Source: Billgrantia montanilacus | Lineage (GTDB): Bacteria > Pseudomonadota > Gammaproteobacteria > Pseudomonadales > Halomonadaceae | Direction of reading: 5' to 3' | Assembly: GCF_003336675.1 (NCBI RefSeq) | Contig: NZ_QPII01000018.1 | Span: 28,263 to 92,262, forward strand | Length of the DNA: 64,000 nt | In this document: positions 7,625-16,458 of the stretch, one piece after another | Layout: each line of letters starts with the position of its first letter | Numbering within the stretch: position 1 is the stretch's first letter | Translations under genes and position numbers: made by a program | The notes under the pieces: generated by a model | What the model was told of the DNA's origin: nothing | Seen by the model: the letters and a program-made list of their open reading frames with translations, nothing else | Databases searched by the model: none

Positions 7625-10579
7625 ATGAGCGACTTTTCACCCGGCCAACGCTGGATCAGTGACGGCGAGGCCGAACTGGGCCTGGGCACCATCCTCAGTT
7701 GCGATCAGCGCAGCGTTACCGTGCTGTTTGGCGCCAGCCAGGAAACCCGCACCTACAGCAGCCGCCAGGCCCCCCTCACCCGAGTGGCCTTCGGCAGCGG
7801 CGACCGCATCGAGTCCGCCGACGGCTGGCAGCTGCTGGTCGAGGACAGCAAGGAGGTCGATGGGCTGATCGTCTATATTGGGGAGGATGCCCAGGGCGAA
7901 CTGCGGGAGCTGCCCGAAGCCAAGCTGGCCGACACCATGCAGTTCGACCAGGCCCGCGATCGCCTGCTGACCGGACAGGTGGACCGCAACGACTGGTTTG
8001 ACCTGCGCTTTCGCACGCTGCACCACTTCAACCGAATCGAGCAGAATCCGGCGCTGGGCATGTCCGGCCCCCGCATCGACCTGATACCGCACCAGCTCTA
8101 TATCGCCGACGAGGTCTCCCGCCGTCACGCCCCTCGGGTGCTGCTCGCCGATGAGGTCGGCCTGGGCAAGACCATCGAGGCGGGCCTGATACTGCACCGG
8201 CTGCTGCTGACCGGCCGCGCCGAGCGGGCGCTGATCCTGGTACCGCCCAGCCTGACACACCAGTGGCTGGTGGAGCTGCTGCGCCGCTTCGCCCTGGACG
8301 TGACCCTGCTCGACGAGCAGCAGAGCCTGGCCCAGGCCGAAACCAACCCCTTCGAGTCCGGCCAGCTGGTGCTCGCCAGCCAGGAGTGGCTGTTCGCCAA
8401 CCCGCACCGCCAGGCCCAGGCCGAAGCCTCCAGCTGGGACCTGCTGATCGTCGACGAAGCACACCACCTGGACTGGAGCGCCGAGAAGGTCGGCCCCGGC
8501 TACGCCTGCGTGGAGCGCCTCGCCACAACGGTGCCCGGCGTGCTGCTGCTGACCGCGACGCCGGAGCAGATGGGGCTGGAAAGCCACTTCGCTCGCCTGC
8601 GCCTGCTCGACCCGGATCGCTACCACAGCCTCAAGCGCTTCCGCGACGAGGAGCAGCACTACGTTGAGGTGGCCCAGGCCATCGACGCCCTGGAACGCTT
8701 GCCCGCGGCCGACGACAGCGATGACCGCGAACGGATCGCGGCGGTGATCGAGGAGCCCGACAGCCTGGCCCTGCTGGCCACCCTGGCCAATCCCGAGAGC
8801 GGCGTGCCACAGCAGGAGAGCGCCCGCAGCCAGCTGCGTGACCAGCTGCTGGATCGCCATGGCACCGGCCGGGTGATGTTCCGCAACAGCCGCCGCCACG
8901 TCGGCGGCTTCCCCGAACGCCACCTGCACCTGGCCTACCTGACCCCGCCATCGCCCTATCGGCGCGCCTTCCGCAAGCTCGAGCGCGACGAGGACTACCT
9001 CGACGAGCTGCTGATCGAGACCGGCCTCGACCACCCGGATGTACTGATCTACCCGGACGCCATGTATCGCGCCCTGGCCGAGGACCCACTCAACGCCGAG
9101 CCCTGGTGGCAGTTCGATCCCCGGGTGACCTGGTTGATGGAGCGGCTGAGCGACGACGGCGAACACGGCTTCGCCGGCGGCAAGGTGCTGGTGATCGCCC
9201 ATGGCCGCGAAACGGCCCAGGAGCTTGCCGAGGCACTCCGGGTGCTGGGCGGCATTCATGCCCCGGTCTTCCACGAGGGCCTGAGCCTGGTGGAGAGGGA
9301 CCGCGCCGCGGCGGCCTTCGCCGACGAGGAGGAGGGCAGCCAACTACTGGTCTGCTCGGAGATCGGCTCCGAGGGACGCAACTTCCAGTTCTGTCGCCAT
9401 CTGGTGATGTTCGACCTGCCCCAGCACCCCGACCAGCTCGAGCAGCGCATCGGCCGCCTGGATCGTATCGGCCAGCGCCACGCCATCGAGATCCACGTGC
9501 CACTGTTCGAGGGCAGCCCCGCCGAACGCCTGCTGCGCTGGTACCGGGACGGCATGGATGCCTTCCAGGCGCCCCACGGCGTGGGCAACGAGCTCTTCGA
9601 TGCCTTCGGCGACGCCCTCTCCGAGGCGCTGCTCGACGACGAGGCGCTGGAGGAAGTCATCTCCGAGACCCGGGCCCTGTTCCTCAGTCGTCTGGCCGAG
9701 CGCGACGCCGGCCGCAACCGGCTGCTGGAGCTCAATGCCTGCCGTCCGGCACGCGCCGAGGCGGTCGCCAGTGCCATTCGCGAGCTGGACGACGATGCAG
9801 CGCTGCCCCGCTACCTGGAACAAGCGCTGGATGTCTTCGGGGTCGACAGCCAGGAGCTCGGCGGCGGCCTGCTGCACCTGCAGCCGAGCCAGCACATGCT
9901 CGATGGCCTGCCGGGTCTGGCCAAGGGCGAGGAAGGCTTCACGGCGACCCTCTCCCGGTCACGGGCACTGGCCCGCGACGATGTGCAGCGCCTCTCCTGG
10001 GAGCACCCGCTGCTGCGCGAGATAATGGGGCGGATCATCGACGGCACCATGGGCAATACCGCCCTGTCGCTGCTCAGGCATCCGGCGATTCCGGCCGGGC
10101 GGCTGATGGCGGAACTGGTCTTTCGCACCCACTGTCCGGCACCGAAACGACTGCACGTCAATCGCTTTCTCCCCCCCACCGCCGTGCGGGTACTGCTCGA
10201 CGAATCCGGCGCCGTGCTCACCGACAAGGTCTCCTTTACCGGGCTGTCGAAGAATCTGCAGAAGGTCAAGAAAGCGATGGCGCGGGATCTGATCCGCAGC
10301 CGCCACGATCAGCTGCGCGACCTGCTTACCCAGGGCGAAGCGGAAGCCGAGCGAGAGCTGCCCAGCATCATCGAAGCGGCCCAGACCCGCATGCGCAACG
10401 AGCTGGATACCGAACTCGCCCGCCTGGAAGCCTTGGCACGCCTCAACCCGGCGGTGCGCGAGGAGGAGCTCGATGCCATGCGCCGCGAACGCAGCGAGCT
10501 GAACGAGGCCATCGAGGGCGCCCGGCTGCGACTCGACGCCGTGCGGGTGATCGTCACGGTGGATCAGGAGAGCCGCTGA
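7625..10579 (+). CDS. rapA: RNA polymerase-associated SWI2/SNF2 ATPase RapA
   Basis: RapA binds RNA polymerase and uses ATP to recycle stalled enzyme. The 984-residue protein (E. coli 968) has N-terminal Tudor-like strands, the Walker A region DEVGLGKT at 176-183, DEAH at 277-280 and the motif VI region QRIGRLDRIGQ in the second RecA lobe, then a long helical C-terminal region. The ATG at 7625 gives MSDFSPGQRW, which matches the usual RapA start; upstream in-frame codons are not needed. The gene is monocistronic and converges with the epimerase gene 15 bases away. Confidence 0.96.
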   Translation: MSDFSPGQRWISDGEAELGLGTILSCDQRSVTVLFGASQETRTYSSRQAPLTRVAFGSGDRIESADGWQLLVEDSKEVDGLIVYIGEDAQGELRELPEAKLADTMQFDQARDRLLTGQVDRNDWFDLRFRTLHHFNRIEQNPALGMSGPRIDLIPHQLYIADEVSRRHAPRVLLADEVGLGKTIEAGLILHRLLLTGRAERALILVPPSLTHQWLVELLRRFALDVTLLDEQQSLAQAETNPFESGQLVLASQEWLFANPHRQAQAEASSWDLLIVDEAHHLDWSAEKVGPGYACVERLATTVPGVLLLTATPEQMGLESHFARLRLLDPDRYHSLKRFRDEEQHYVEVAQAIDALERLPAADDSDDRERIAAVIEEPDSLALLATLANPESGVPQQESARSQLRDQLLDRHGTGRVMFRNSRRHVGGFPERHLHLAYLTPPSPYRRAFRKLERDEDYLDELLIETGLDHPDVLIYPDAMYRALAEDPLNAEPWWQFDPRVTWLMERLSDDGEHGFAGGKVLVIAHGRETAQELAEALRVLGGIHAPVFHEGLSLVERDRAAAAFADEEEGSQLLVCSEIGSEGRNFQFCRHLVMFDLPQHPDQLEQRIGRLDRIGQRHAIEIHVPLFEGSPAERLLRWYRDGMDAFQAPHGVGNELFDAFGDALSEALLDDEALEEVISETRALFLSRLAERDAGRNRLLELNACRPARAEAVASAIRELDDDAALPRYLEQALDVFGVDSQELGGGLLHLQPSQHMLDGLPGLAKGEEGFTATLSRSRALARDDVQRLSWEHPLLREIMGRIIDGTMGNTALSLLRHPAIPAGRLMAELVFRTHCPAPKRLHVNRFLPPTAVRVLLDESGAVLTDKVSFTGLSKNLQKVKKAMARDLIRSRHDQLRDLLTQGEAEAERELPSIIEAAQTRMRNELDTELARLEALARLNPAVREEELDAMRRERSELNEAIEGARLRLDAVRVIVTVDQESR

Positions 10580-10594
10580 GCCCCCCGGGCGGGA

Positions 10595-11506
10595 TCAGCG
10601 CCTGCCCAGGATCTCCGCCAGCGCCTCCTCCAGGGTTGGATAGCGGAACTCGAAGCCGGCGTCGAGCAGGCGCCGGGGGCGCATGTCGGCACCGGTCAGC
10701 AGCAGCCGGGCCATCTCGCCGAAGGCGGTTTCCAGGGCAATGGCGGGAACCGGCAGCGCTGCCGGTCGATGGAGCTGGCCGGCCAGGGTCCGGGTGAATT
10801 CCGCATTGGTGACCGGATGGGGGGCGCTGCCGTTGAAGGGGCCTTCCATCTCGCCGTGCTCCAGCAGGAACAGGATGATGCGTACCAGGTCCTCGCGATG
10901 GATCCAGGGCATGAACTGCTTGCCATCGCCGAAGCGCCCGCCCAGCCCCAGCTTGAAGGGCGGCAGCATCTTCTCCAGGCTGCCACCGCCGAGATCAAGC
11001 ACCAGCCCGGTACGCAACAGTGCCACCCGGGTGCCGAAATCCGCCGCCTCCCTGGCGGTGTCTTCCCAGCGCTTGCAGAGACGGTGGGCGAATTCATCAT
11101 GGGGTGGCGTCTCTTCGGTGACCTCACGATCGCCCTGATCGCCGTAGTACCCCATGGCCGAGCCCGACACCATGACTCGCGGCGCCTGTCCACCCGACTG
11201 CTTGAGCTGCTCGCAGAGGATCACCAGGTCGCGGGTGATATTGACTCGTGAGTCGATCAGCCGCTTCTTCTGGTTATCGCTCCACCGGCGAGCCGCTATC
11301 GGCTCACCCGCCAGGTTGACGATGGCGTCAGGGGGCGAGTCAACGAAATCCAGCACGGAGCGACGTATATCGGTGCCCGCCGGGAGCTGCCCCTTGACGG
11401 CCCCGGGGTCTCGCGAGACCACCTGCAGCCGATGCCCCGTCTCCTTGAGGCGCTGGCAGAGACGCTGCCCCACAAAGCCACTGCCACCCGTAATCAGCAC
11501 ACGCAT
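10595..11506 (-). CDS. TIGR01777-family NAD(P)-dependent epimerase (YfcH-like)
   Basis: A 303-residue extended SDR. It has TGGSGFVG at residues 6-13 for the dinucleotide, an SGSAMGYYG stretch carrying the catalytic Tyr region, and the C-terminal DUF1731 part (MARLLLTGADMRPRRLLDAGFEFRYPTLEEAL). The ATG at 11506 follows GGAGGAG. The substrate is unknown for this family; E. coli YfcH and SulA-like cell-division-linked relatives are the nearest I recall. It is divergent from the flavoprotein gene at 11612. In Pseudomonas putida, as I recall, a similar gene neighbours the same flavoprotein-MerR-phrB set, so it may belong to the light-responsive neighbourhood. Confidence 0.88.
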   Translation of the reverse strand: MRVLITGGSGFVGQRLCQRLKETGHRLQVVSRDPGAVKGQLPAGTDIRRSVLDFVDSPPDAIVNLAGEPIAARRWSDNQKKRLIDSRVNITRDLVILCEQLKQSGGQAPRVMVSGSAMGYYGDQGDREVTEETPPHDEFAHRLCKRWEDTAREAADFGTRVALLRTGLVLDLGGGSLEKMLPPFKLGLGGRFGDGKQFMPWIHREDLVRIILFLLEHGEMEGPFNGSAPHPVTNAEFTRTLAGQLHRPAALPVPAIALETAFGEMARLLLTGADMRPRRLLDAGFEFRYPTLEEALAEILGRR

Positions 11507-11548
11507 AGCACTCTCCTCCCCCTGGATTCATGGTGGCGCGCAGACAGT

Positions 11549-11565
11549 TATACAGCCGTTGTACA
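11549..11565. promoter_or_regulatory. possible LitR-type half-sites between the epimerase and flavoprotein genes
   Basis: TATACA and TGTACA are separated by 5 bases. Each matches the half-site seen perfectly at 12695-12718, but the spacing is not the usual 12. The pair lies 47 bases upstream of the flavoprotein ATG. Confidence 0.3.
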
Positions 11566-11611
11566 CTTCTGCTAGTCTAACGTAAAAACCGATCCACTGC
11601 GTGAGGCCTTC

Positions 11612-12661
11612 ATGTCACCAACGGCACGCCCTTCGGCCGCCATCATCGGCGCTGGCATCGCCGGTCTTGCCTGTGCCCGGGCCCTTCAGGCCGCCGGCTG
11701 GCAGGTAACCCTATTCGAGAAGGCCCGCGGCCCCGGCGGCCGCATGACCAGCCGGAGCCTGGCCGCGGCCACGGTGGATATCGGCGCCCAGTTCTTCAGT
11801 GTCAGGGACGAGGCCTTTCGCCGCGAAACCGAACTCTGGCTGAAGGCGGGGCTAGTGGCACCCTGGCCCTGGCAGCTTTGGCGGGTCACGAAAGGCCAGT
11901 GGCATTATCGTCATGATGGCAGAGAACGCTATGCAGGCAAGCCACGCATGAGCGCGGTGACGCGCCACCTCTCCCGGGGGCTGGCCCTGGAGGCGAACTG
12001 TCGTATCGTCTCGCTTGTGCGGGACAGAGGCAGCTGGTCGCTGCAGGATCAGGCCAGACAGCACCATGGGCCCTACGACCATGTCGTGATCACGGCACCT
12101 TCGCCCCAGGCCCAGGAACTGGTGGCACCTCATGATACCGTGCTGGCCGAGGCATGCGAGGGCGTCATCCAACGTCCCTGCTGGGCGGCATGGGCCTGCT
12201 TCGAGCGGCCACTGCCCACTTCAGCGGGCGTCGCCCACGACTGGCAGGCCGTGATGTTTTCCGAGGGTCCGCTGCGCTTCGTCGCGCGCAATGACCACAA
12301 GCCAGGCCGTGAACAGCAGGGGGAAAGCCTGACGCTGCTCGCACGGCTGGAGTGGAGCGAGGCGCACCTGGAAGTGCATGAGACCAGCGCGGCCGACAAA
12401 CTGCTGGGCGCCTTTCGTGCGGCCCTGCCGGACGACACCATGTTGCCCGCCATCACGGCAATCGGCGCACACCGCTGGCGCTACGCCCAGCCCGATGTCT
12501 TCGCCAGCGGCGAGGCCGTCAATCGGGACTATCGACTGTCGCCCACCGGCCTGGCGCTGTGTGGCGACGGCTGGCGCGGGCCACGGGTAGAAGACGCCTG
12601 GCTCTCCGGCCATCACCTGGGTCATGCGCTGGTGGCCAACGATGGACACGCCACGCGTTGA
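11612..12661 (+). CDS. renalase-like NAD(P)/FAD-dependent oxidoreductase
   Basis: A 349-residue flavoprotein with an N-terminal GAGIAGLACARALQ dinucleotide fold (about 12-25), the FEKARGPGGRM segment that contacts FAD, and a C-terminal LCGDGW motif that closes on the flavin. It resembles bacterial renalases, which oxidise abnormal dihydropyridine forms of NAD(P)H, but the substrate is not proven by sequence. The ATG at 11612 follows GAGG. It lies upstream of the MerR gene on the same strand, 148 bases away, with a separate promoter region between them, so it is probably a neighbour of the operon and not its first gene. Confidence 0.83.
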   Translation: MSPTARPSAAIIGAGIAGLACARALQAAGWQVTLFEKARGPGGRMTSRSLAAATVDIGAQFFSVRDEAFRRETELWLKAGLVAPWPWQLWRVTKGQWHYRHDGRERYAGKPRMSAVTRHLSRGLALEANCRIVSLVRDRGSWSLQDQARQHHGPYDHVVITAPSPQAQELVAPHDTVLAEACEGVIQRPCWAAWACFERPLPTSAGVAHDWQAVMFSEGPLRFVARNDHKPGREQQGESLTLLARLEWSEAHLEVHETSAADKLLGAFRAALPDDTMLPAITAIGAHRWRYAQPDVFASGEAVNRDYRLSPTGLALCGDGWRGPRVEDAWLSGHHLGHALVANDGHATR

Positions 12662-12694
12662 CGCCGTCACTCCACTGATTACGACAGCTACGGT

Positions 12695-12718
12695 TGTACA
12701 TCGCACGTTTGGTGTACA
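12695..12718 (+). promoter_or_regulatory. LitR/PplR-type operator in the merR-phrB promoter
   Basis: A perfect TGTACA-N12-TGTACA. It agrees with the T(G/A)TACA-N12-TGTA(C/T)A site I recall for Pseudomonas putida class II LitR regulators. The right half overlaps a TACAAT -10-like hexamer at 12715-12720, so binding would occlude the promoter. It lies 91 bases before the MerR start, implying autoregulation and control of the genes downstream. Confidence 0.75.
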
Positions 12719-12809
12719 ATATTGCCCACCACGGAGAGTCGCGCCCGAATGCCTGGCATTCCATGGCGGCCTGGAACGGCAATGACAACAGCGAGAGGCA
12801 GATGCGAGC

Positions 12810-13724
12810 ATGACCGACAAGGCAACCCACCCGGCCGACACACCGCTCTACCCGATCCGCGAAGTGTCACGCATAACCGGCGTCAATTCGGTCACGCTCC
12901 GCGCCTGGGAGCGGCGTTACGGGCTGATCTGCCCCCAGCGCACGCCCAAGGGACATCGCCTCTATGCACGGGAAGACATCGAGCGTGTCGAGCAGATCCT
13001 GCAGTGGCTGAGCCGCGGCGTGCCGGTCAGCCAGGTCAAGGAGCTGCTCGACCAGCCCGAGGCCGCCCCCGTACCGGAACCCGCCTCCGGGGACTGGCCC
13101 AGCCAGCGGCGCCAGCTGGTTGCCGCCGTGGAGGCGTTGGACATGGCGCAGCTGGAACGGCTGTTCAACCAGAGCCTGGCGCTCTATCCGGTGACAACCG
13201 GCCTGGCCGAACTGTGGCAGCCTGCCATCCGCGAGCTGGAAGAGCGCTGGGATGACCAGCTCGGTGCCAGGCTGCAACGGGTCAACCTGGAGACCTTCCT
13301 GCGCACACGGATCGGCACCCGGCTCTACCATGCCAATCAGGTCGTCAAGGGCCCCGTCGTGCTGATGGCCGCCCTGCCCGATGACCCCGGCCCGCTCTGG
13401 CTGCTGCTGGCGGCCCTGGCCGGCAGCGATGCTGGCTACCGTATCCTGCTGCTCGACGCCCCCCTGCCCTTCGGCGAACTACCGCTGGCGGTGGAGCGCC
13501 TCAAGGCCTCGGCCCTGATGCTCGTCAGCGGCCGCGCCGAGCGCCCGGATCTGATTCGCCGCCAACTGCCTCGCCTGGCCGAGCAGCTGAATGTTCCCCT
13601 CGGGCTCGGCGGGCCTGTGGCCCGCATACGCGGCAGCGACCTGGCCGAGAGCCATGTGGAACTGCTCGGGGATGACCTGCCCCTGGCGCTGGCAAGGCTG
13701 CGCTCGCTGCTCAACGACGCCTGA
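12810..13724 (+). CDS. MerR-family regulator, LitR/CarH type without cobalamin ligands
   Basis: A 304-residue repressor-like protein. Its MerR winged helix (about 14-82) contains the RAWERRYGL...KGHRLY pattern of this subfamily. Residues 100-300 align with the helical and Rossmann-like cobalamin-binding domain of CarH. In CarH a W-x9-EH motif and an H in the ExxHxxG loop hold adenosylcobalamin. Here Trp147 is kept but EH is replaced by Arg157-Val158, and the loop reads LPDDPGPLW with no His. It is therefore probably B12-independent, like the class II LitR (PplR) proteins of Pseudomonas, which work with a LOV photoreceptor. No LOV gene is in this window. It is the first gene of the phrB operon. 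Confidence 0.85.
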   Translation: MTDKATHPADTPLYPIREVSRITGVNSVTLRAWERRYGLICPQRTPKGHRLYAREDIERVEQILQWLSRGVPVSQVKELLDQPEAAPVPEPASGDWPSQRRQLVAAVEALDMAQLERLFNQSLALYPVTTGLAELWQPAIRELEERWDDQLGARLQRVNLETFLRTRIGTRLYHANQVVKGPVVLMAALPDDPGPLWLLLAALAGSDAGYRILLLDAPLPFGELPLAVERLKASALMLVSGRAERPDLIRRQLPRLAEQLNVPLGLGGPVARIRGSDLAESHVELLGDDLPLALARLRSLLNDA

Positions 13725-13751
13725 CCTTCGCTTTCCCACCAAGGAGCCACC

Positions 13752-15167
13752 ATGTCCTGCGTGCTGATGTGGTTTCGCAGCGACCTGCGAGTCCATGACA
13801 ATACGGCGCTGGCTGCCGCGGCACGCCAAGGCCCGGTTGTGGCGGTCTTCCTGCGCTGCCTGCCCCAGTGGCAAGGCTACGGCCACGGCCCCAACAAGCT
13901 CGACTTCTGGGGCCGTGGCGTAGCCGCGCTGCGTGACGACCTGGCCGGCCTGAACATCCCGCTGCTGCACCGGGATATCGAAACCTACGACCAGGCCCCG
14001 GCCACCCTGCTCGCCATCGCCCGGGAGACAGGGGCGAAGGGACTGCACTTCAATCGCGAGTACCCGCTGGACGAACAGCGGCGTGACCAGGCCGTAGCGA
14101 CCACCTTCGATCGGGCCGCCCTCTTCGCCAGGGGGCATCACGATGCCACGGCCTTCGCCCCCGGCGAGCTGGTGACGGGAAAAGGGGATTATTTCCGCGT
14201 ATTCACCCCCTTCGCCAAGGCGTGGCACCGCCAGCTCAGCGACGAACGCCTGGCCCTTCGCGACACGCCCCGGCCTCAGCCACCACCGGACATCGCAGCC
14301 GACCCGTTGCCGCCGCCTCCCCAGGCAGAAGAGCCGCCCGTGTCGGCTCGTCATTGGCCAGCCGGCGCAGAAGCTGCATCCGACCGGCTCGAACGTTTCC
14401 TGCGCTTTCGCGGACGCCACTATGCACGGCAACGTGATATGCCAGCCGTCTCCGGCACCAGCGAACTCTCCCCCTACCTGGCCCTGGGGATGATCTCCCA
14501 TCGACAGTGCCTGCAGGCGATGCTCGGCGAGAACCACGGCCGACTGGGCGAAGGGGATGCCGGCCTCGTTGCCTGGGCGAACGAACTGGTCTGGCGTGAG
14601 TTCTACCAGCACGTGGCGGCGGGCTTCCCAAGGGTATGCCGACATCACGCCTTTCAACGACATACCGAAGCCCTGGCGTGGCGCGACGACGACGCCGGCT
14701 TTCGCGCCTGGTGCGAGGGGCGGACCGGCTATCCTATTGTCGACGCCGCCATGCGCCAGCTGGTGCAGACTGGCTGGATGCACAATCGCCTGCGCATGAT
14801 TACGGCCATGTTTCTCAGCAAGCATCTCCTGATCGACTGGCGTCGTGGCGAGGCCTTCTTCCTGTATCACCTGGTCGACGGCGAATTCTGCGCCAACAAC
14901 GGCGGCTGGCAGTGGGCGGCATCCACCGGCACCGATGCCGCACCCTATTTCCGCATCTTCAACCCTACGACCCAGTCGAACCGCTTTGACCCGGATGGCA
15001 CCTTCATCGCCGAATTCGTTCCAGAGCTGGCCGCGCTTTCCCCCAAGGGGAGGCTGGCTCCGTCCTCTGAGCAGCGCCACCAGACCCGTTACCCACCCCC
15101 CATCGTCGATCACAAGGCCGCCAGGCTGCGAGCCCTGGACGCCTTCAAGGCACTGACGACCGACTGA
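13752..15167 (+). CDS. phrB: deoxyribodipyrimidine photolyase
   Basis: FAD-dependent, light-driven repair of cyclobutane pyrimidine dimers. The 471-residue length equals class I CPD photolyases (E. coli 472). The N-terminal antenna domain starts LMWFRSDLRVHDN. The C-terminal FAD domain includes ELVWREFYQH, GRTGYPIVDAAMRQL, NRLRMITAMFLSKHLLIDWR and WQWAASTGTDAAPYFRIFNP, all highly conserved FAD and substrate regions. The ATG at 13752 follows AAGGAG. It starts 27 bases after the MerR gene, so the two are probably co-transcribed and induced by light. Confidence 0.97.
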   Translation: MSCVLMWFRSDLRVHDNTALAAAARQGPVVAVFLRCLPQWQGYGHGPNKLDFWGRGVAALRDDLAGLNIPLLHRDIETYDQAPATLLAIARETGAKGLHFNREYPLDEQRRDQAVATTFDRAALFARGHHDATAFAPGELVTGKGDYFRVFTPFAKAWHRQLSDERLALRDTPRPQPPPDIAADPLPPPPQAEEPPVSARHWPAGAEAASDRLERFLRFRGRHYARQRDMPAVSGTSELSPYLALGMISHRQCLQAMLGENHGRLGEGDAGLVAWANELVWREFYQHVAAGFPRVCRHHAFQRHTEALAWRDDDAGFRAWCEGRTGYPIVDAAMRQLVQTGWMHNRLRMITAMFLSKHLLIDWRRGEAFFLYHLVDGEFCANNGGWQWAASTGTDAAPYFRIFNPTTQSNRFDPDGTFIAEFVPELAALSPKGRLAPSSEQRHQTRYPPPIVDHKAARLRALDAFKALTTD

Positions 15168-15190
15168 CACCCACTCACAGGAGCTACCCC

Positions 15191-15631
15191 ATGAACCAGG
15201 AACCTGACCTGGAGGCCTTCTGCACCTTCTTCAATAATCTAGACAAAACCTATACAAATAATCTGTACGAAGTATATACTGAGGACGTGGTCTTCACCGA
15301 CCCCCTGCACAGGATTGAGGGGAGAGACGCCCTGGAAAGGTACTTCCATGGGCTGTACGAGAACGTGACAGAGTGCAGATTCCAGTTCCACGACCGTGTA
15401 CACCAAGGCACCGAGGCCTGTGTGACCTGGACGATGCGACTGGTACACCCGCGACTTTCCCGCGGACGCCCCGTCTCGGTGGATGGGTGCTCCAGGCTGT
15501 CGTTCCCGGCTGAAGACCCACGGCGGGTGTGCCGGCACCGGGACTTCTTCGATGTCGGCGCCATGCTCTACGAGCACCTGCCGATTCTGGGCCCGACGGT
15601 TCGCTTGCTGAAGCGCCGCCTGGGCGAGTAA
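15191..15631 (+). CDS. NTF2/SnoaL-like protein of the photolyase cluster
   Basis: A 146-residue protein of cone-shaped NTF2-like type, recognised by the pattern LYEVYTEDVVFTDPLHRIEGRDALERYF followed by a strand-rich CVTWTMRL...SRLSF region. Such proteins regularly sit between phrB and the SDR gene in this cluster in other proteobacteria. The function is not established; a small-ligand or isomerase-like role is possible. The ATG at 15191 follows CAGGAG. Its codons 14-30 (about 15230-15282) are unusually AT-rich compared with the rest of the operon. Confidence 0.78.
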   Translation: MNQEPDLEAFCTFFNNLDKTYTNNLYEVYTEDVVFTDPLHRIEGRDALERYFHGLYENVTECRFQFHDRVHQGTEACVTWTMRLVHPRLSRGRPVSVDGCSRLSFPAEDPRRVCRHRDFFDVGAMLYEHLPILGPTVRLLKRRLGE

Positions 15632-15666
15632 CCGGCACCGCCCTGCGGTGTGTTCAGGGAGGTCGC

Positions 15667-16458
15667 ATGGCGGCATTGAGTGGAAGGCGGATTGTCTGGC
15701 TGACGGGAGCGACCTCGGGTATCGGGCGCGCTCTGGCCACTCGCCTGCTGGATGAAGGGCATCGGGTCGCATTGAGCGCACGTAGCCTCGACGCCTTGGC
15801 CGAACTCGCCGGCGACAGAAGCAATGCCCTGCTGCTGCCGGTGGACGTGAGCGACCCCGAGTCGGTAAGCGCGGCGGGGCGGCATCTCGACGATCTGTTC
15901 GGCCGGCTGGACCTGGCGATCTTCAATGCCGGTACCTGCGAATACGTGGACGTGCGGCGGTTCGATCTCGACCTGATTCGACGGGTTTTTGCCCCCAACT
16001 TCTTCGGCGTCCTTCACTGCCTGGATGCCGCCCTGCCGCTGCTGCGCAAGGCTCGCGCCGAAGGCAGCAGGCCCCTGATAGCCGCGACTTCCAGTGCTTC
16101 GGCCTACGTGCCGCTGCCCCGGGCAGCTGCCTACGGTGCATCCAAGGCCGCGCTGAGTCATTTCCTGGAGTCGCTGCGCCTGGACCTGCACGACGAGGGC
16201 ATCGATATCAGCCTGATTCATCCTGGCTTCGTCGAGACGCCCCTGTCTGAACGCAACGACTTCCCCATGCCCATGCGGATATCCGCCACTGCGGCTGCCG
16301 AAGCGATTCTCGGCGGCCTGGAGAATCGCCGCCTGGACATCCATTTTCCGCGTCGCTTCACCCTGGGAGTGCGCCTGATGGGCATCCTGCCCCCTATTCT
16401 GCGGCATCGCCTGGGCCTTCGCCTGGTGCGCCCGACGCCCAGCGAGACCCGCCCATGA
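15667..16458 (+). CDS. short-chain dehydrogenase of the photolyase cluster
   Basis: A 263-residue classical SDR with TGATSGIG near residues 13-20 for NAD(P), NAG in the central fold, and an active-site YGASK with an upstream Ser (SSASAY). It is probably an NAD(P)-dependent oxidoreductase acting on a lipid or small hydrophobic substrate, by association with the downstream flavoprotein and methyltransferase. The ATG at 15667 follows GGGAGG; the open frame extends further upstream without a better start. Its stop overlaps the next start by 4 bases (ATGA). Confidence 0.88.
   Translation: MAALSGRRIVWLTGATSGIGRALATRLLDEGHRVALSARSLDALAELAGDRSNALLLPVDVSDPESVSAAGRHLDDLFGRLDLAIFNAGTCEYVDVRRFDLDLIRRVFAPNFFGVLHCLDAALPLLRKARAEGSRPLIAATSSASAYVPLPRAAAYGASKAALSHFLESLRLDLHDEGIDISLIHPGFVETPLSERNDFPMPMRISATAAAEAILGGLENRRLDIHFPRRFTLGVRLMGILPPILRHRLGLRLVRPTPSETRP

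Noticed and set aside
12722..13255. Plus-strand frame of 177 codons overlapping the MerR gene
   Set aside because: Out-of-frame shadow with Arg/Gly/Pro-rich composition; the MerR frame is clearly coding.
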